A stretch of DNA of 64,000 nucleotides from Curvularia sp. ZM96 (taxonomy: Eukaryota; Ascomycota; Dothideomycetes; Pleosporales; Pleosporaceae). The notes under the pieces are model-generated. The model worked only from the letters and a program-made list of their open reading frames with translations, made no database searches and had not been told where the DNA came from. A program made the position numbers and the translations under genes. Within the stretch, counting starts at the first letter, position 1. The number at the start of each line of letters is the position of its first letter. The stretch is from assembly GCA_022457065.1 (NCBI GenBank), contig JAJGBQ010000006.1, forward strand, positions 434,001-498,000. The letters are read 5' to 3'. Below are positions 32,454-43,672 of this stretch, piece by piece.

Positions 32454-35400
32454 ATGGCGCCCTCGTCGGTTCCGCCCAACCCCACCGCACACAATGTCGC
32501 CCAATTGCTGCCGCGTTTCGTCGACGATGACCCGGACTTCCGCTTCATGGCCCTGAGTGACTTGCACGACATTCTCGTTGTCGCTCACCCGGGCCTCCTC
32601 CTTCACGATGACGTTGTTGCGGCAAAGACGGTCGAAGGCCTGCTCACGACACTCGTAGATACTAATGGCGAAGTTCAAAATCAGGCTGTCAAGTGCCTCG
32701 GGCCGTTTGTGAACAAGATCAGCGAGAAGACGCTGCCTGTTATGATCGACAAGCTCTCTACACTCCCTACAGGCAATACGGTCGACCAGTCAATACCCGC
32801 TCTTGCGCTTCGAGAAGTCGTCGTTTCCCTCCCACGTCCCGTCCACGGCGCGGCGCGCAGCAAAGCCGTCGTCAACGCATACAGCGCCATCAGCAGGGTG
32901 CTGATCCCCCGTCTGATTGGATACAATGTTATACCCCCAGCACAGCAAGGTCTCACGCAGCCACCCAAGGGTATGCTGCAGGAAGATCTGGAAAAGGGGA
33001 CAGACAGCAACGCTATCGACGTGCTCACCGAGGTCGCTCGATGTTTTGGCTCGATGCTCCAAGATGTTGAGATCCAGGCGTTGCAGCAGATCACGTTTGC
33101 TATTCTCGAGAATGACCGTGCGAGTTCAATGATGAAGAAGAAGTCTGTTACTGCCATCTCAACACTGGCAGGATACTTTTCCGATTCATTGCTAAGTGGT
33201 TTTCTTTCTAAAATGATTGAGCTTTTACGGGACCCGCACCTCACTCGTAGCAAACGGAAGCTATACATCACTATCCTAGGCTCTATGGCGCGTTCTATTC
33301 CACGTAAATTTGGACCTTACTTGAAAACCCTGGCGCCATTTGTCCTGAGCGCTTTGAGCTCCGAAGAACAGGCCGAAGAGATGGATACATCGGATGACGA
33401 AGGAGAGCGTGATCCTGAGATTGACGAAGTCCTGGAAGCTGCTCTCATTGCGCTCGACGGCTTCCTTGCCTCCTGCTCAAACGACATGCGTCCATACACT
33501 GACGAGACCATTGAAGCTGCAACACGCTACTTGAAGTACGACCCCAACCTGGCGCAAGGCGACGACGATGACGATGACGATGACGACATGCCAAGTGATG
33601 AGGAGGATGCGCTAGAGGGCGAAGACTTCGAAGAGGAGACGGGTTACGACGATGATGATGACGCTAGCTGGAAGGTTCGTAGGTGCGCAGCCAAGGTTCT
33701 GTACACACTCATCTCAACGCGGAGTAATGGGGATCTTCTGGAAGACGGAACCCTCTACAGCCGGGTTGCACCAGCACTCATCTCACGATTCAAGGAGCGA
33801 GAAGACAACGTGCGCTTAGAGGTGCTCGCCACCTTGTCGAATCTGGTCAAGAAGTCGGGCGACGGTCCCTCGCCCGTCAAGTTTGCAGACGAGACAGCTC
33901 ATGGTGGCATGATGCCGCCACCCAGCAAGAAGCGTCGTCGCGGTGGCAGTGACGCTAGCATGTTCGATCTTCAGGCAAGCTCTTCATTGTCCATGGGCTA
34001 TGCTTCACCCGCGCCCGCGGGTACTCCTCCGGTAGGACCTCGGGCCAGCTTAGCGAAGCTCAGCCCGGAGATTGTCAAGGGTGTTGCACAACTTCTCAAA
34101 CAGACGTCATGTCCTCCAACTACTAAACAGGCATCAATTTCATTGATCAAAGATATTGTCATCACTCAGCGTGGCGGTCTGGACGGCTTCCTCAGTCAGC
34201 TCATCGATCATGTCGTGGAAGCTGCGAAGACTACAGGAGGTTCAACAAGCAGTGCTTCAGCTACAGCCAATAGCTTGCGAACTCAAGCCTTGCAGCTGAT
34301 AGGAGCTATAGCAGATACTCACCCATCGAAATCGATCCAGCCGTATCTGGCACCAATTGTCGATGCACTTCTTCGCGGAGTAAAGGAGAAATACAGCAAG
34401 CTGTCTATCGAGGCACTCGCAGCAACGGAACAGGTCATCAAGGCTCTCACACCGCCGCGATCTGCCGCGTCAGGCACTGAAAATCAGCAATACTTGGAAC
34501 AGCTGTACGACGCGCTGGTCAACAGAATATCAGCAAATGATGCAGATGTTGAAGTGCGTCGAAGTGCTATTCACGTTCTCGGACTGCTACTGGGTCGGAG
34601 CTCAGGAGCTCAAGGCTTGCTCAGCTCACAGAAACGAACAGCTGGACTTGAGCTTCTAGCCGATCGTCTCAAGAACGAGCTTACACGTCTGGCTTCAGTT
34701 CGCGCGATCGACTCCATTGCTGCTCATACCAAGGCAAAGGACGAACTGTCCGACAAGTGGGTACAGAGTGTCGCCTTGGAACTCGGTGCCCAACTGCGAA
34801 AGGCGAGCCGTGCTCTACGTGGTGCCAGCCTGAGCGCGCTTCGTACCCTCGCACTGAACCCACAGTCGCGTAGTTTACTAGACAACCAGACGAGGGTACA
34901 AGTAGTTGACATGCTGTTGCCGCTGCTCAACGCCAACGACCTTCACCTTCTGGGTCCTGCCCTTGTCATTCTTGCCACATTTGTCAAGGATGATGCACAA
35001 GCTATCATGACACCCAGTCTTACCACGGCATTATGCCAGGTCGCCCAAGGTTCCATCAGCGGAATGCCCCTTGATGCGTTGCTCAAGCTTGTCCGCACCA
35101 TCGGTGAGCAGCGCGTTGGAAAAGAGTTGATGCAGGCTTTGCTGCAGCAGGTTGGTGTGTCCGGACATGCAGAGGTTGTTGGCAAGGTCATTGGCAATCT
35201 CCTCGTTTATGGTGGTGACAGTGTTGGTGTGAAGCTTGAACAGTTTGTCACTGAGCTTGAGACTGCGCAAGATGATAAGCGCCAGTGTCTCGCCCTGGTC
35301 GTGCTCGGGGAGTCTACACTGCGACTCGGGTCGCAATCGACCATTGATCCCAAACTATTCATCAAATACTTTTCGGTCAAGTCAGAAAACGTGCCACTCG

Positions 35401-36528
35401 CAGCTGCCGTTGCCCTTGGAAGAGCAGGTGCTGGAAGTGTTGGCAAATATCTACCCGTCATACTATCGAACATGGGTCAACCCTCAGCTCCGCAGTACTT
35501 GTTCTTGCACGCTATCAAGGAAATTCTTCAGCATGATGACACAGAATCGGAGATTATTCCTTATACCTCGACACTTTGGGAGAATCTCGTCGTTGCTTCT
35601 CAGCTTGAAGACAACAAGGCGATTGGCGCAGAGTGTATCGGCAGGCTGACCATCATCGACCCCAAGACATATCTTCCTCAGCTCCAGGTAAATAACTTCA
35701 TCCTTCTTGCTTTAAAAAAACTAACCAGACTTTTAGGCATTTTTGAACGATCGCAAAGCGAGCGTCCGTGCTATGGTTATCTCCGCGCTTCGCTACACCT
35801 TCACCGATACCGATGAAGCCTATGACGAGTACCTCAAGCCGATTGTTGTGCCTATGCTGGTACAAATGCTCAATGAGCCAGATCTGGAAAACCGTCGTCT
35901 AGCCCTCATGACTTTCAACTCTGCGATGCACAACAAGCCGGATATTATCTTGCCTGCGCTCGATCAGCTGCTGCCTCTAGCAATGAAGGAAACCGTTGTT
36001 AAACCTGAGCTTATTCGTGAAGTGCAAATGGGACCGTTCAAGCACAAGGTCGACGATGGCCTTGAGATCCGCAAGAGCGCATACGAGACATTGTATGCTC
36101 TTCTCGAGAAGGCTTTTGCCCGGTTATCGCCAATTGAGATCTCCGACTTTTTCGATCGCATAGTTGCCGGCGTCACTGATGAGCATGACATCCGCATCCT
36201 CTGCAACCTGATGCTTACAAAACTTATGGTCATTGCCCCTGACCAAGTACATTCACGCCTTGAGCAGCTTGCTGAAAATTTCCGTACCGTGCTCTCTGTC
36301 AAGCCAAAGGAGAATGCCGTCAAGCAAGAGATTGAAAAGATCAACGAAGGCGCAAAGGGCGTACTCAAGATTTCGCTACAAATCAATAAGCAGATGGGTA
36401 CCGAAGCTGGTACAGGACATGATGACCCGCACTCACGTGTGTGGGCACAATACTGGGAACACATCTCAAAGGAACATCAAAATGGACTTAAGGCTGTGGC
36501 GGAAGAGCTTAAGGAGCGCGACCGTTAA
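32454..36528 (+). CDS. cand1: cullin-associated NEDD8-dissociated protein CAND1 (TIP120)
   Basis: Exons 32454-35687 and 35737-36528 (49-nt intron) give 1341 residues, somewhat longer than the ~1230 of animal CAND1. The N terminus matches the family ('DPDFRFMALSDLHDIL' and 'NGEVQNQAVKCLGPFVNKI'). HEAT repeats fill the protein. The acidic insert near residues 365-405 (two Asp runs) precedes 'SWKVRRCAAKVL', as in orthologues. The C-terminal TIP120 block includes 'LMTFNSAMHNKPDIILP' and 'FKHKVDDGLEIRKSAYETLY'. CAND1 binds cullin-RBX1 lacking NEDD8 and exchanges substrate receptors of SCF ligases. Confidence 0.97.
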
Positions 36529-36969
36529 TCACTCGTCCTTCGCTACAACCTCAATTTGTATTTGAGATAGTAGTAAAAAACGAGAGCATCATGAGCACAT
36601 GATACAAATGCATCATCATAACTGTTGCGAACTTTGAGTGATAGTAACTATTCTAAGCCATTAAAGGGTGAAAAAAATGCATTTGTCTTTCGAAGACAGT
36701 GACGTTTCAAGTTCGACCAAGGAATCTTATTGTCACCGTCCCATCCTTGACATCTAGACGAGAGCCGGGGAGACGGAGCATGCTGATGACTTTACAGATC
36801 CTGAAATCATTACAAAGGAAAAAACAACAAAGGAAGGTTGTAGATTGGGAATGTCAGAATCTACATAGCCGGTTTCATCCCTTCTCTCCCATTACTCACT
36901 TCCGCCCTGTGTCCAAAACTGCCTAACAATACAAAGCAGCGCAACGACCACCGTCATCACTTTCCCCGT
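36529..36969. other. convergent intergenic stretch
   Basis: It lies between the 3' ends of CAND1 (plus) and the secreted protein gene (minus) and should hold both 3' untranslated regions. No gene is supported. Confidence 0.5.
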
Positions 36970-38807
36970 TTACACACCCACATAGGTTATCTTAGGCTTC
37001 GGACGAGGGACCAGCAGAGGCGGAAACGTATACGGTTTTGGGGGGAGAAACGGATCGATTTTCAGCGTCCTTCTCGGCGCTGGTGTACTGATTCCATCAA
37101 TGATCATGACGGTTGAGTAGGCGGATGGCGCGGTTTCAAAGACTGCAATCAGCTGGCCGCTTTGAGCGTCGTTGGTAGTTGGGGTTGGGGTAGGAGTAAC
37201 AGTGGCGGTGCCAGTGCTAGGGACGGGAACCGGGAAGACGGCGTTGAATGTGTTGGGGGTTGGGACGACGATAGTCTCCCAGGCCCAGGATGCTGGGAAG
37301 GATGCGCCGGAGGGGACTGCTAGGGTTTTGAAGGTGAGGGCGGGGGTCGAGGTAGCGCGGGGTAATATGAGGGGAGAGTGGAGTGGATTAATAGGGAGGG
37401 ATGGGGTTCGAGAAGGGGTTGGAATGGTAGGAAGCGATGGAATTTGAGAGGAGATTAGATTGGTAGGAAGTGATGGGGTTTGAGAAATGTTCAGAGTAAT
37501 GGGAAGGGATAGGGTACGAGAGGATGGTACGATAACCGGTGGTATGGGAACGGTAGTGGAGGGGGAAAGGGAGATACTGGGCTTGGCAGTGGATAAGTTG
37601 TAGCAGGCGGTGTACTCGACGTCCGAGCGGCGAATACTAGTTTAAGGAATTAGTATGAGTTTATATATAACGATGAGAAAAGGGTGTTGGTGTGGTTGGA
37701 CGTACCCGTAAGAATCAGTCTCGGAAATCTCAACTGTGATGGGGCCACGGTGTTGGCCTTTGTTAGTGGCGAAGCTGTCACCAAATTAATTTTCTGGTCT
37801 TGGTAAAGGGATGAACTAAAAGGTGAATCTGCGGAATACTTACAGAGCAGGCCAGTACTGAGAGAACATGGCGCAGTGCTGTGAGACGGGAACACCGTTC
37901 TTGCGCTGCATGTAGGTGTTGACGAAGTTGCACTTGCGGTTCTGGAGGTCGGTTTTGCCAGCCGCCTCGCAGGCATCGATACATCTCTGAGCATTGAAGC
38001 GACCGTCGCGCCAGTACGACATGCCCATGTAAGTGTCGACGCCGTGGCAGTCCAGCGGTGCTGAAATAGCGGCACCATTGCTATACTTTTGCGTAGCCCA
38101 GCCCTTGGGTACAGCTGCGGAAACGTTTTTGTCTCCACCAAAGGCAACATCCTTGACGTACGCATTGGAGCCAGCCATGACAACGCGGAATTTATTGCGC
38201 ATCTGCCCTTTGTTAATAGCAACATCAGGCAAGATGGTGCCAGACCACATGGTGCACTTGATTAGAGTGCTGGAGGGAGGGTTTTCGCAGCCCTTGCCAG
38301 GCTTGAGAAGGGGTGAACGCTCAAAGAAGATGGCGAAAGCGTTGCATTTGGCCTCGTTGTTGCATTCAGTGGCGCCTGGAACAGTCAGTCGATGGCAAAG
38401 ATGATTACATATATGCATAGAGGTTGGTAAAACTTGGCTTCAACTAGCTCTGAAATAGAATGATAGATAATGTATGCTTTTGAGAAAGTTATGTGTTCCG
38501 ACTTACACTTCTGGACGTTATAAGAATCTAAGTTCTTGTAGCGGACGAACTGTGAGGGCTCATCGAAAGTGGTGAGGAGGTTAGAATATGCTTGAACATA
38601 GCCGATAGGGGCAGAGGCAGACGTGGCAGCTCTGGCGAAGGGAGGGAAGGACTGGAAAGCCTCAGCAGTATCAGGCCTGGGAATTAGACCATTTCCGTGA
38701 GGAAGAGGCTCGCATGTCGAACGATCAACTTCTGCGGGTGCGGGAGCCGCGAAGACGGCTGAGACCACGGCACCAATCGCAAGGAGGTGCTGAATAGGAG
38801 ACATCAT
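36970..38807 (-). CDS. secreted PAN/apple-like glycoprotein with Ser/Thr/Pro-rich repeat tail
   Basis: Exons 38507-38807, 37844-38375, 37706-37774 and 36970-37636 give 522 residues. The final exon is long, open and almost ATG-free. A signal peptide is clear (LLAIGAVVSAVFAAPAPA, about residues 7-24). The body has many cysteines in a PAN-like pattern ('NVQKCATECNNEAKCNAFAI', 'GCENP', 'KCTMW', 'RCIDACEAAG'), a layout common in fungal extracellular and cell-wall proteins. Residues ~300-480 are Pro/Ser/Thr-rich, with a repeated SLP-containing unit, suited to O-glycosylation. No GPI signal is evident; the C terminus is Pro-rich. Likely extracellular or wall-bound. No enzymatic motif is seen. Confidence 0.85.
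37370..37520. repeat. imperfect ~45-bp repeat in the tail exon
   Basis: Copies share GGTAGGAAG-GATGG-TTTGAGA on the plus strand (near 37428 and 37470, with degenerate copies on either side). On the coding strand they read TPSLP units. It resembles a young minisatellite in a wall-protein tail. Confidence 0.6.
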
Positions 38808-39413
38808 GATGGTTCGATGCGAAGGCTATGTTGTACTGCCTGGAGTGAGTGTCAAACAAATTTGATCTGGGGAAGAGGAACAAGAGGTATTTATGAGAGA
38901 ATGATATGCCAATGATACGGCAGGCGGGATATGAAAAATCATGGTTTGTATTTGGCAGAGCATCCACAGTGTCCATAGCTTCTGGCAGAATGATATCCAC
39001 TCGTGGTGTCTTTCCAGTTCTTAGGTAGTTGTGGTTGTTGAGAACAAGCGAATAGCCATGAAACCGGGTATTGGTCGAGGCATCCCATTATTCGTCGAGC
39101 TGTTTCTGCTTTTGGCAGACTTGACTTGGCATCGAGGACAGATGAAGTATTGCATCCCACAACACATTAGTAGTTGGGACGAGCTGTGGATAGCAGTCAA
39201 ATGCTTCGTCCAGTGACGTTAGACGGGAAAGCTCCACACTACCTACCGAAAACGTCATAGCCCAATTCTCGCAACCAACCAACATAGTACTCTCAAATCA
39301 CATCTTGCGCATTCCCAATCCCTCTCGATACATGTTTCCTTCTTACACATCATCATTATCAAAATCTTATCTTGAGTCCAAGTTCTAGTTGGCAGAGACG
39401 GTTTCGTCCGAAT
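38808..39413. other. divergent intergenic stretch
   Basis: About 600 bp between the secreted-protein gene (minus) and the PARG-like gene (plus). It must hold both promoters. No gene is supported. Confidence 0.5.
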
Positions 39414-40853
39414 ATGGGTCGCACAGAAAAATCGCAGGGTCTAGCGCCACCCGCCATCCGCAAGGACATTCGAGCCAAACAGGCACGCCACATTATCAAT
39501 AAGGTGGTGCCTGGGATTCTGGCGTCGAATGCGCGAGCTCGACGAGGTGTAGATAGTAGCGAACTTATCTCCAACCCTGGCCCCGTCGGAGCGGCAGGAA
39601 GAGAGGGCAAGAACAAGGATGGGGCAAACGCGAATGGTGATGGCGAAGGCGAAACCGCAGGATACGTGAAGCGAAAGGGGCAAGGGAGACGAAAAGCAAA
39701 AGTCAATGAGGCCTTCGACGAAGACGGAGTCGTAGGAGTCAATGACATGAAAAGAGATGGAGGTAAAGGGCAAGCCAAAGCTAAAGGAAGAAAGCGCAAC
39801 GATTCTCTAGACGAAGGATTATCCAACCTAAGCTTGCAAACTGCAGTCCTGTCTTCGCCAAAGAAAGAACGCAACACACGCATTATCACAACAGACACTC
39901 TGACTGCTGCACACATACTCGCTCATCCCTCAAGAACCTCAGCAAAACCTTCAAACAAAAAGGCTCCAAACGTATGCATTCTCAACATGGCATCTCCGCT
40001 CCGTCCTGGCGGCGGTGTCTACGCAGGTGCAACGTCCCAAGAGGAGTTTCTCTGTGCGCGCACCACGCTGCTCCCCTCGCTCAAGGAAGAATACTACCGG
40101 CTCCCTGAACAAGGCGGCATCTACACTCCCGACGTGCTCGTGTTTCGGAACGCACTTTCACTAGGAGATTCTCAGGGCGAGCTTGCCCCCACAGAGAGAT
40201 GGTACATCGACGTCATTACGGCGGGTATGCTGCGTTTCCCTGAGCTTGAAGGCGAGGAAGATGAGGAGAAGAGGCTGGGGAAAAAGGATCGCGAGATTGT
40301 GGAGAAGAAGATTCGGGCTGTGCTGAGGATGGCGGAGCAGAGAGGAGTCGTGAAGTTGGTTCTGGGTGCATGGGGCTGTGGCGCGTATGGGAATCCGGTT
40401 AGGGATGTTGCGGAGGCGTTCAGAAGAGTGCTAGATGGTGAGGTGTCGACGAGTGCTGCGAACAAGAGAAAGAGTAAAGGATCAGTTGCAAACGTGGAAG
40501 TTTGGCCAGGCATCGAGGAAGTTGTGTTTGCGATTGCAAATCGTAAGATGGCTATGGATTTTGCAAGTGCTTTCGGTGGGGGGATTGAAGTTGAAGATGG
40601 GCCTGGATCCGGAGATGGAGAGGAAGACGAAGAGGAGGAAGATACAGTCGCGGAAGAGCTCCGGAAAAAGATTCAAGAGATGGAGGGCCAGATAAGCCAA
40701 GTCTGGAATCCTGATCTTAAGGGCCGGATGGTGGTTATTCTGGATGGCCTCAAGGCGCAGCTGCATGAAAGAGAAGGCACTCCCGAGACAAGTATGGCTG
40801 ATGACGACGAAAGCAATGAAGAGCAAGACGAAGATGAAAGTGAGGAGGAGTAG
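39414..40853 (+). CDS. microbial-type poly(ADP-ribose) glycohydrolase (TIGR02452 family)
   Basis: A 479-residue single-exon protein starting at 39414 (MGRTEKSQGL). The first ~150 residues are basic and Gly/Lys-rich, possibly a nuclear-targeting region. The macrodomain follows: 'VCILNMASPLRPGGGVYAG' then 'TSQEEFLCARTTLL', which gives the GGG-x7-QEE catalytic signature at about 199-211. 'LVLGAWGCGAYGNPVRDVA' is the second conserved block. The family hydrolyses poly(ADP-ribose), releasing ADP-ribose. The acidic C terminus (Asp/Glu/Ser runs) contains a short coiled coil. It is convergent with the RluA-family gene, 52 bp apart. Confidence 0.9.
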   Translation: MGRTEKSQGLAPPAIRKDIRAKQARHIINKVVPGILASNARARRGVDSSELISNPGPVGAAGREGKNKDGANANGDGEGETAGYVKRKGQGRRKAKVNEAFDEDGVVGVNDMKRDGGKGQAKAKGRKRNDSLDEGLSNLSLQTAVLSSPKKERNTRIITTDTLTAAHILAHPSRTSAKPSNKKAPNVCILNMASPLRPGGGVYAGATSQEEFLCARTTLLPSLKEEYYRLPEQGGIYTPDVLVFRNALSLGDSQGELAPTERWYIDVITAGMLRFPELEGEEDEEKRLGKKDREIVEKKIRAVLRMAEQRGVVKLVLGAWGCGAYGNPVRDVAEAFRRVLDGEVSTSAANKRKSKGSVANVEVWPGIEEVVFAIANRKMAMDFASAFGGGIEVEDGPGSGDGEEDEEEEDTVAEELRKKIQEMEGQISQVWNPDLKGRMVVILDGLKAQLHEREGTPETSMADDDESNEEQDEDESEEE

Positions 40854-40905
40854 GCAGCGAGCAAGAATGTATTGGTGGGTATCTTAAAACTAACTTTCTT
40901 TTCTA

Positions 40906-42306
40906 TCAAGCGTCAATCGTTTCTTTGGAGTCTTCGTCATCCAAACCCAACTTTTTCAAATCAACAGCCAAGGGGTCACTCTCTTCTGTGCTCTCAGTTG
41001 GACCCTCATAGCCTGGCGGTGGGAGTGCCCAATCCGGCAGGCCAGTCTGATAATCCCACTTTCCTTCCTCGCACCGATATCTCCTGGCATGGAGATAGAT
41101 TCCCAGCTCATGTACGCCAGGGTCGCTGTACAGATCTGTGTCGCAGACTTTGCACTTTTCGCCCGTCATACGTTCAGCCTTACGTTTGTTGTATGCGTCA
41201 ACCATTTCATCATGGTAGGCAACTGCGTCAGCAACTTCTTCCTTGCCCATGCGCGAGAGGCGTGACATGATGTCCTCGTCATCTTCGTCTTCGGATTGGC
41301 CGCGGCCGAGAGATGGCCCAAAGACACGCTGGTTGGCGTATATGGGGTCGTTCGAGATGGGGTGACCGAGAAACTGGAGGTGGACACGCAGCTGGTGAGT
41401 CCGGCCTGTGACTGGGAAGCAGCGAACAATGGAATAGCCACGAAGTTTTTTCCATGGCTGGCCGTCAGGGCCTGCCTCGCCTTCTTGCTCTTGGGTGCCA
41501 TTCCCATTGTCTCTCGGCGGGTAATATGCCATTCGCTTGAAGACAGTCCTGGCTTCCTTGCCGTTGGCACGCACCCGATTGAGACCGAGCTTAGGACTGA
41601 TCTGGAGAATGGGCTTTTCGCAAAGAATCTCGCCCTCTGGAAACTCACCCACGACTCGGGTGATGTATTCCTTCTTGACAGTCCTTCCCCGTATCTGCGC
41701 ACTGAGGTCCTCTGCAGCCTGCTTGTGCTTCCCAATGAACATAATGCCGCTAGTGAGACGGTCGAGCCTGTTGCAAGGCAGGGGATTCCAGCCGTAGCCG
41801 CGGTCGGCACGCATGATCTCAATGACTGAGTTGAAGTTGTAGCGGCCAGCGGGGTGGACGGGGATGCCTGCGGGCTTGTTGATGACAATCATGTCGTCGT
41901 CTTCGTGAACGATGCCAATGGGCTGGGCAGTGCAGGGAGGCTCATGACGGTGCAGCGTGTGAGAAATGACATCGCCGTTGTTGATGATTGTCTTTGTGCT
42001 GGGAACGGGCTTGCCATTGACGACTACACGGCCGTCGCGGATGGCCTGCTCATAGTACTCGGTGGGGCGATCGCGGAATTCGCTGGCGAAGATGTCAAGG
42101 ATCTCACGGCCGCGCCATCGCTGCTTGCAGTATGTGTTGTAGGTATAGTGATAGGGCGTCACCTTGCGCAGGCCATCTTCGAGGTAATATGGCGGCGGCC
42201 AAGGGTCACAGGGCGTGATGGCCACAGGCGGCGGGTCCTTCCAGGGAAATTTGTCTTCGGGCGAGGGCGGGTATTTGTCGCGCGGAGGAGAGGGGACGAG
42301 GGCCAT
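40906..42306 (-). CDS. RluA-family tRNA pseudouridine synthase, Pus9/Rib2-like
   Basis: A 466-residue single-exon protein. A degenerate S4-like region at 60-120 contains 'RDGRVVVNGKPVPSTKTIIN'. The catalytic domain follows with 'DDDMIVINKPAGIPVHP' and 'PCNRLDRLTSGIMFIG', where Asp182 is the nucleophile, and 'VTGRTHQLRVHLQFLGHPI' as the RluA C-terminal motif. This is the layout of yeast Pus9 and the synthase half of Rib2 (Pus8), which modify uridine 32 of mitochondrial and cytosolic tRNAs. There is no riboflavin deaminase domain, so Pus9-like is the better description. The C-terminal tail has a CxxC pair (CKVCD) plus another Cys, a possible zinc site. It shares a 257-bp promoter with the thioesterase gene. 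Confidence 0.92.
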   Translation of the reverse strand: MALVPSPPRDKYPPSPEDKFPWKDPPPVAITPCDPWPPPYYLEDGLRKVTPYHYTYNTYCKQRWRGREILDIFASEFRDRPTEYYEQAIRDGRVVVNGKPVPSTKTIINNGDVISHTLHRHEPPCTAQPIGIVHEDDDMIVINKPAGIPVHPAGRYNFNSVIEIMRADRGYGWNPLPCNRLDRLTSGIMFIGKHKQAAEDLSAQIRGRTVKKEYITRVVGEFPEGEILCEKPILQISPKLGLNRVRANGKEARTVFKRMAYYPPRDNGNGTQEQEGEAGPDGQPWKKLRGYSIVRCFPVTGRTHQLRVHLQFLGHPISNDPIYANQRVFGPSLGRGQSEDEDDEDIMSRLSRMGKEEVADAVAYHDEMVDAYNKRKAERMTGEKCKVCDTDLYSDPGVHELGIYLHARRYRCEEGKWDYQTGLPDWALPPPGYEGPTESTEESDPLAVDLKKLGLDDEDSKETIDA

Positions 42307-42563
42307 TGAGGGAGAGCCTGTACGGGTTTGGGTGACGGGCAGGCGGCCCTTGGAGACAAGGAATGCGAGGATGCGCGGAGACGGCGCCAGAATCGCGGGG
42401 CTTGGAGGGGCTTGGAGGGGTGGGAAGAGTGCATGAAAAAAGTTGGGGGTGACGTGGGGGCGACCCGACCACCAAGCGCGAGCCGAGGCTCAATCGCGTT
42501 CATCCCATCGTGGGCGGCACGACACCAGATGTATCACTCAACATCATTCCAGCCATACCAGCC

Positions 42564-43137
42564 ATGGCCCTCGAGGCCCTCAAATCGCGCCGACGCAGCG
42601 ACTACAAATTCACGCTTGAGTACAGGACGCGATGGTACGTCGTTCAACCATTCTTATTACAATCTGTTCTCTGTATACAGCGCTGACAGCATCAAGGAGC
42701 GATAACGACATGTACCACCACATGAACAACAGCGTCTACTATTACCTGTATGTCTGCTCATTTGTTGTGTCTCCCTTGTTTGCTTACACGATACAAGCTT
42801 CGATTCTGTAGTCAACACATACCTAATCCAACACTGCTCACTGCACCCGCCTACCTCGCTCGACATCGGCCTCGTCGTGCACTCACATTGCAATTACTTT
42901 GCCCCAGTGGAATTTCCTGCAGTTGTGGATCTGGCCCTGAGGGTGAATAAGCTAGGAAAGAGCTCCGTAACATACGAGATTGGCGTCTTTGAGCAGGGAC
43001 AGGAGGAGGTCAAGGCAGTGGGAGAGTTCATTCACGTCTTTGTCGACCGTCAGAGCCGACGACCAAGAGAACAAGGTATGACAGACACTTTGAAAACGGG
43101 CCTGGAGAAGCTGGTCGTGGAAAAATCAAAGCTTTGA
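42564..43137 (+). CDS. hot-dog fold acyl-CoA thioesterase (4HBT family)
   Basis: Exons 42564-42634, 42697-42747 and 42798-43137 give 153 residues. The spliced core contains 'SDNDMYHHMNNSVYYYLFDS', the YbgC-like motif with the catalytic Asp-x-x-x-H-x-N pattern. Later blocks 'HCNYFAPVEFPAVVDLALRV' and 'SSVTYEIGVFEQ' are beta-strands of the hot-dog sheet. Members hydrolyse acyl-CoA thioesters; the chain length preferred here cannot be inferred. The middle exon is only 51 nt. Splicing is strongly supported because the motif is contiguous only after both introns are removed. An N-terminal targeting signal is not obvious. Confidence 0.92.
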
Positions 43138-43672
43138 ACCATGTCAGCGTTGTGTCAGAGCGAACTGCCCAAAGCGGCCTGGACTTCACGGAGGCTTGTA
43201 CTATGCAGTCCACTCTGTCACGTATTCACGTGATGCGCCGCAACACTCCTCCCACGTTTGTGTTAAACAAACATTTGTCATTTCGGATACGCCCGTTGGC
43301 TCGTTAGGAAACTCCGACGTCGAACATTCTATTCATCATGTGCATGAGATTGAGCGAAGTCAGGCTGCCGACAATGGCTTCAACTCTTATCGTACCTTCT
43401 TGACCATGGTACTAGTCGCAATAGCTTCTGCATCTGATCCTACTGTTTTACCCAAAGCGGGGTGCAATACACCTGTAGATCGGTAATGCATTTCCGGGTA
43501 ATCCTCTCAAGTACCCGGCCTTGTCACCTACAATATTCAAAGAGCGAAACATTGTGTAATACCATTGGCTTCTTCACATATAGTTGCATTGAGATCGTGT
43601 ACAGATGACTGTTCTTCAATATATCAAAAATCTCCGTTAGTTTTTAATTTGTTTGTCAATTTTCATCCAACA
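43138..43672. other. intergenic stretch
   Basis: About 530 bp with no supported gene. It precedes the degraded EthD-like gene and may contain its old promoter. Confidence 0.5.

Noticed and set aside
37172..37447. Plus-strand frame rich in Val/Gly
   Set aside because: Mirror of the Pro/Thr-rich tail exon of the secreted protein.
39359..39916. 185-codon minus-strand frame
   Set aside because: Antisense to the PARG-like gene's basic N terminus; composition is an artefact of Lys/Gly codons.
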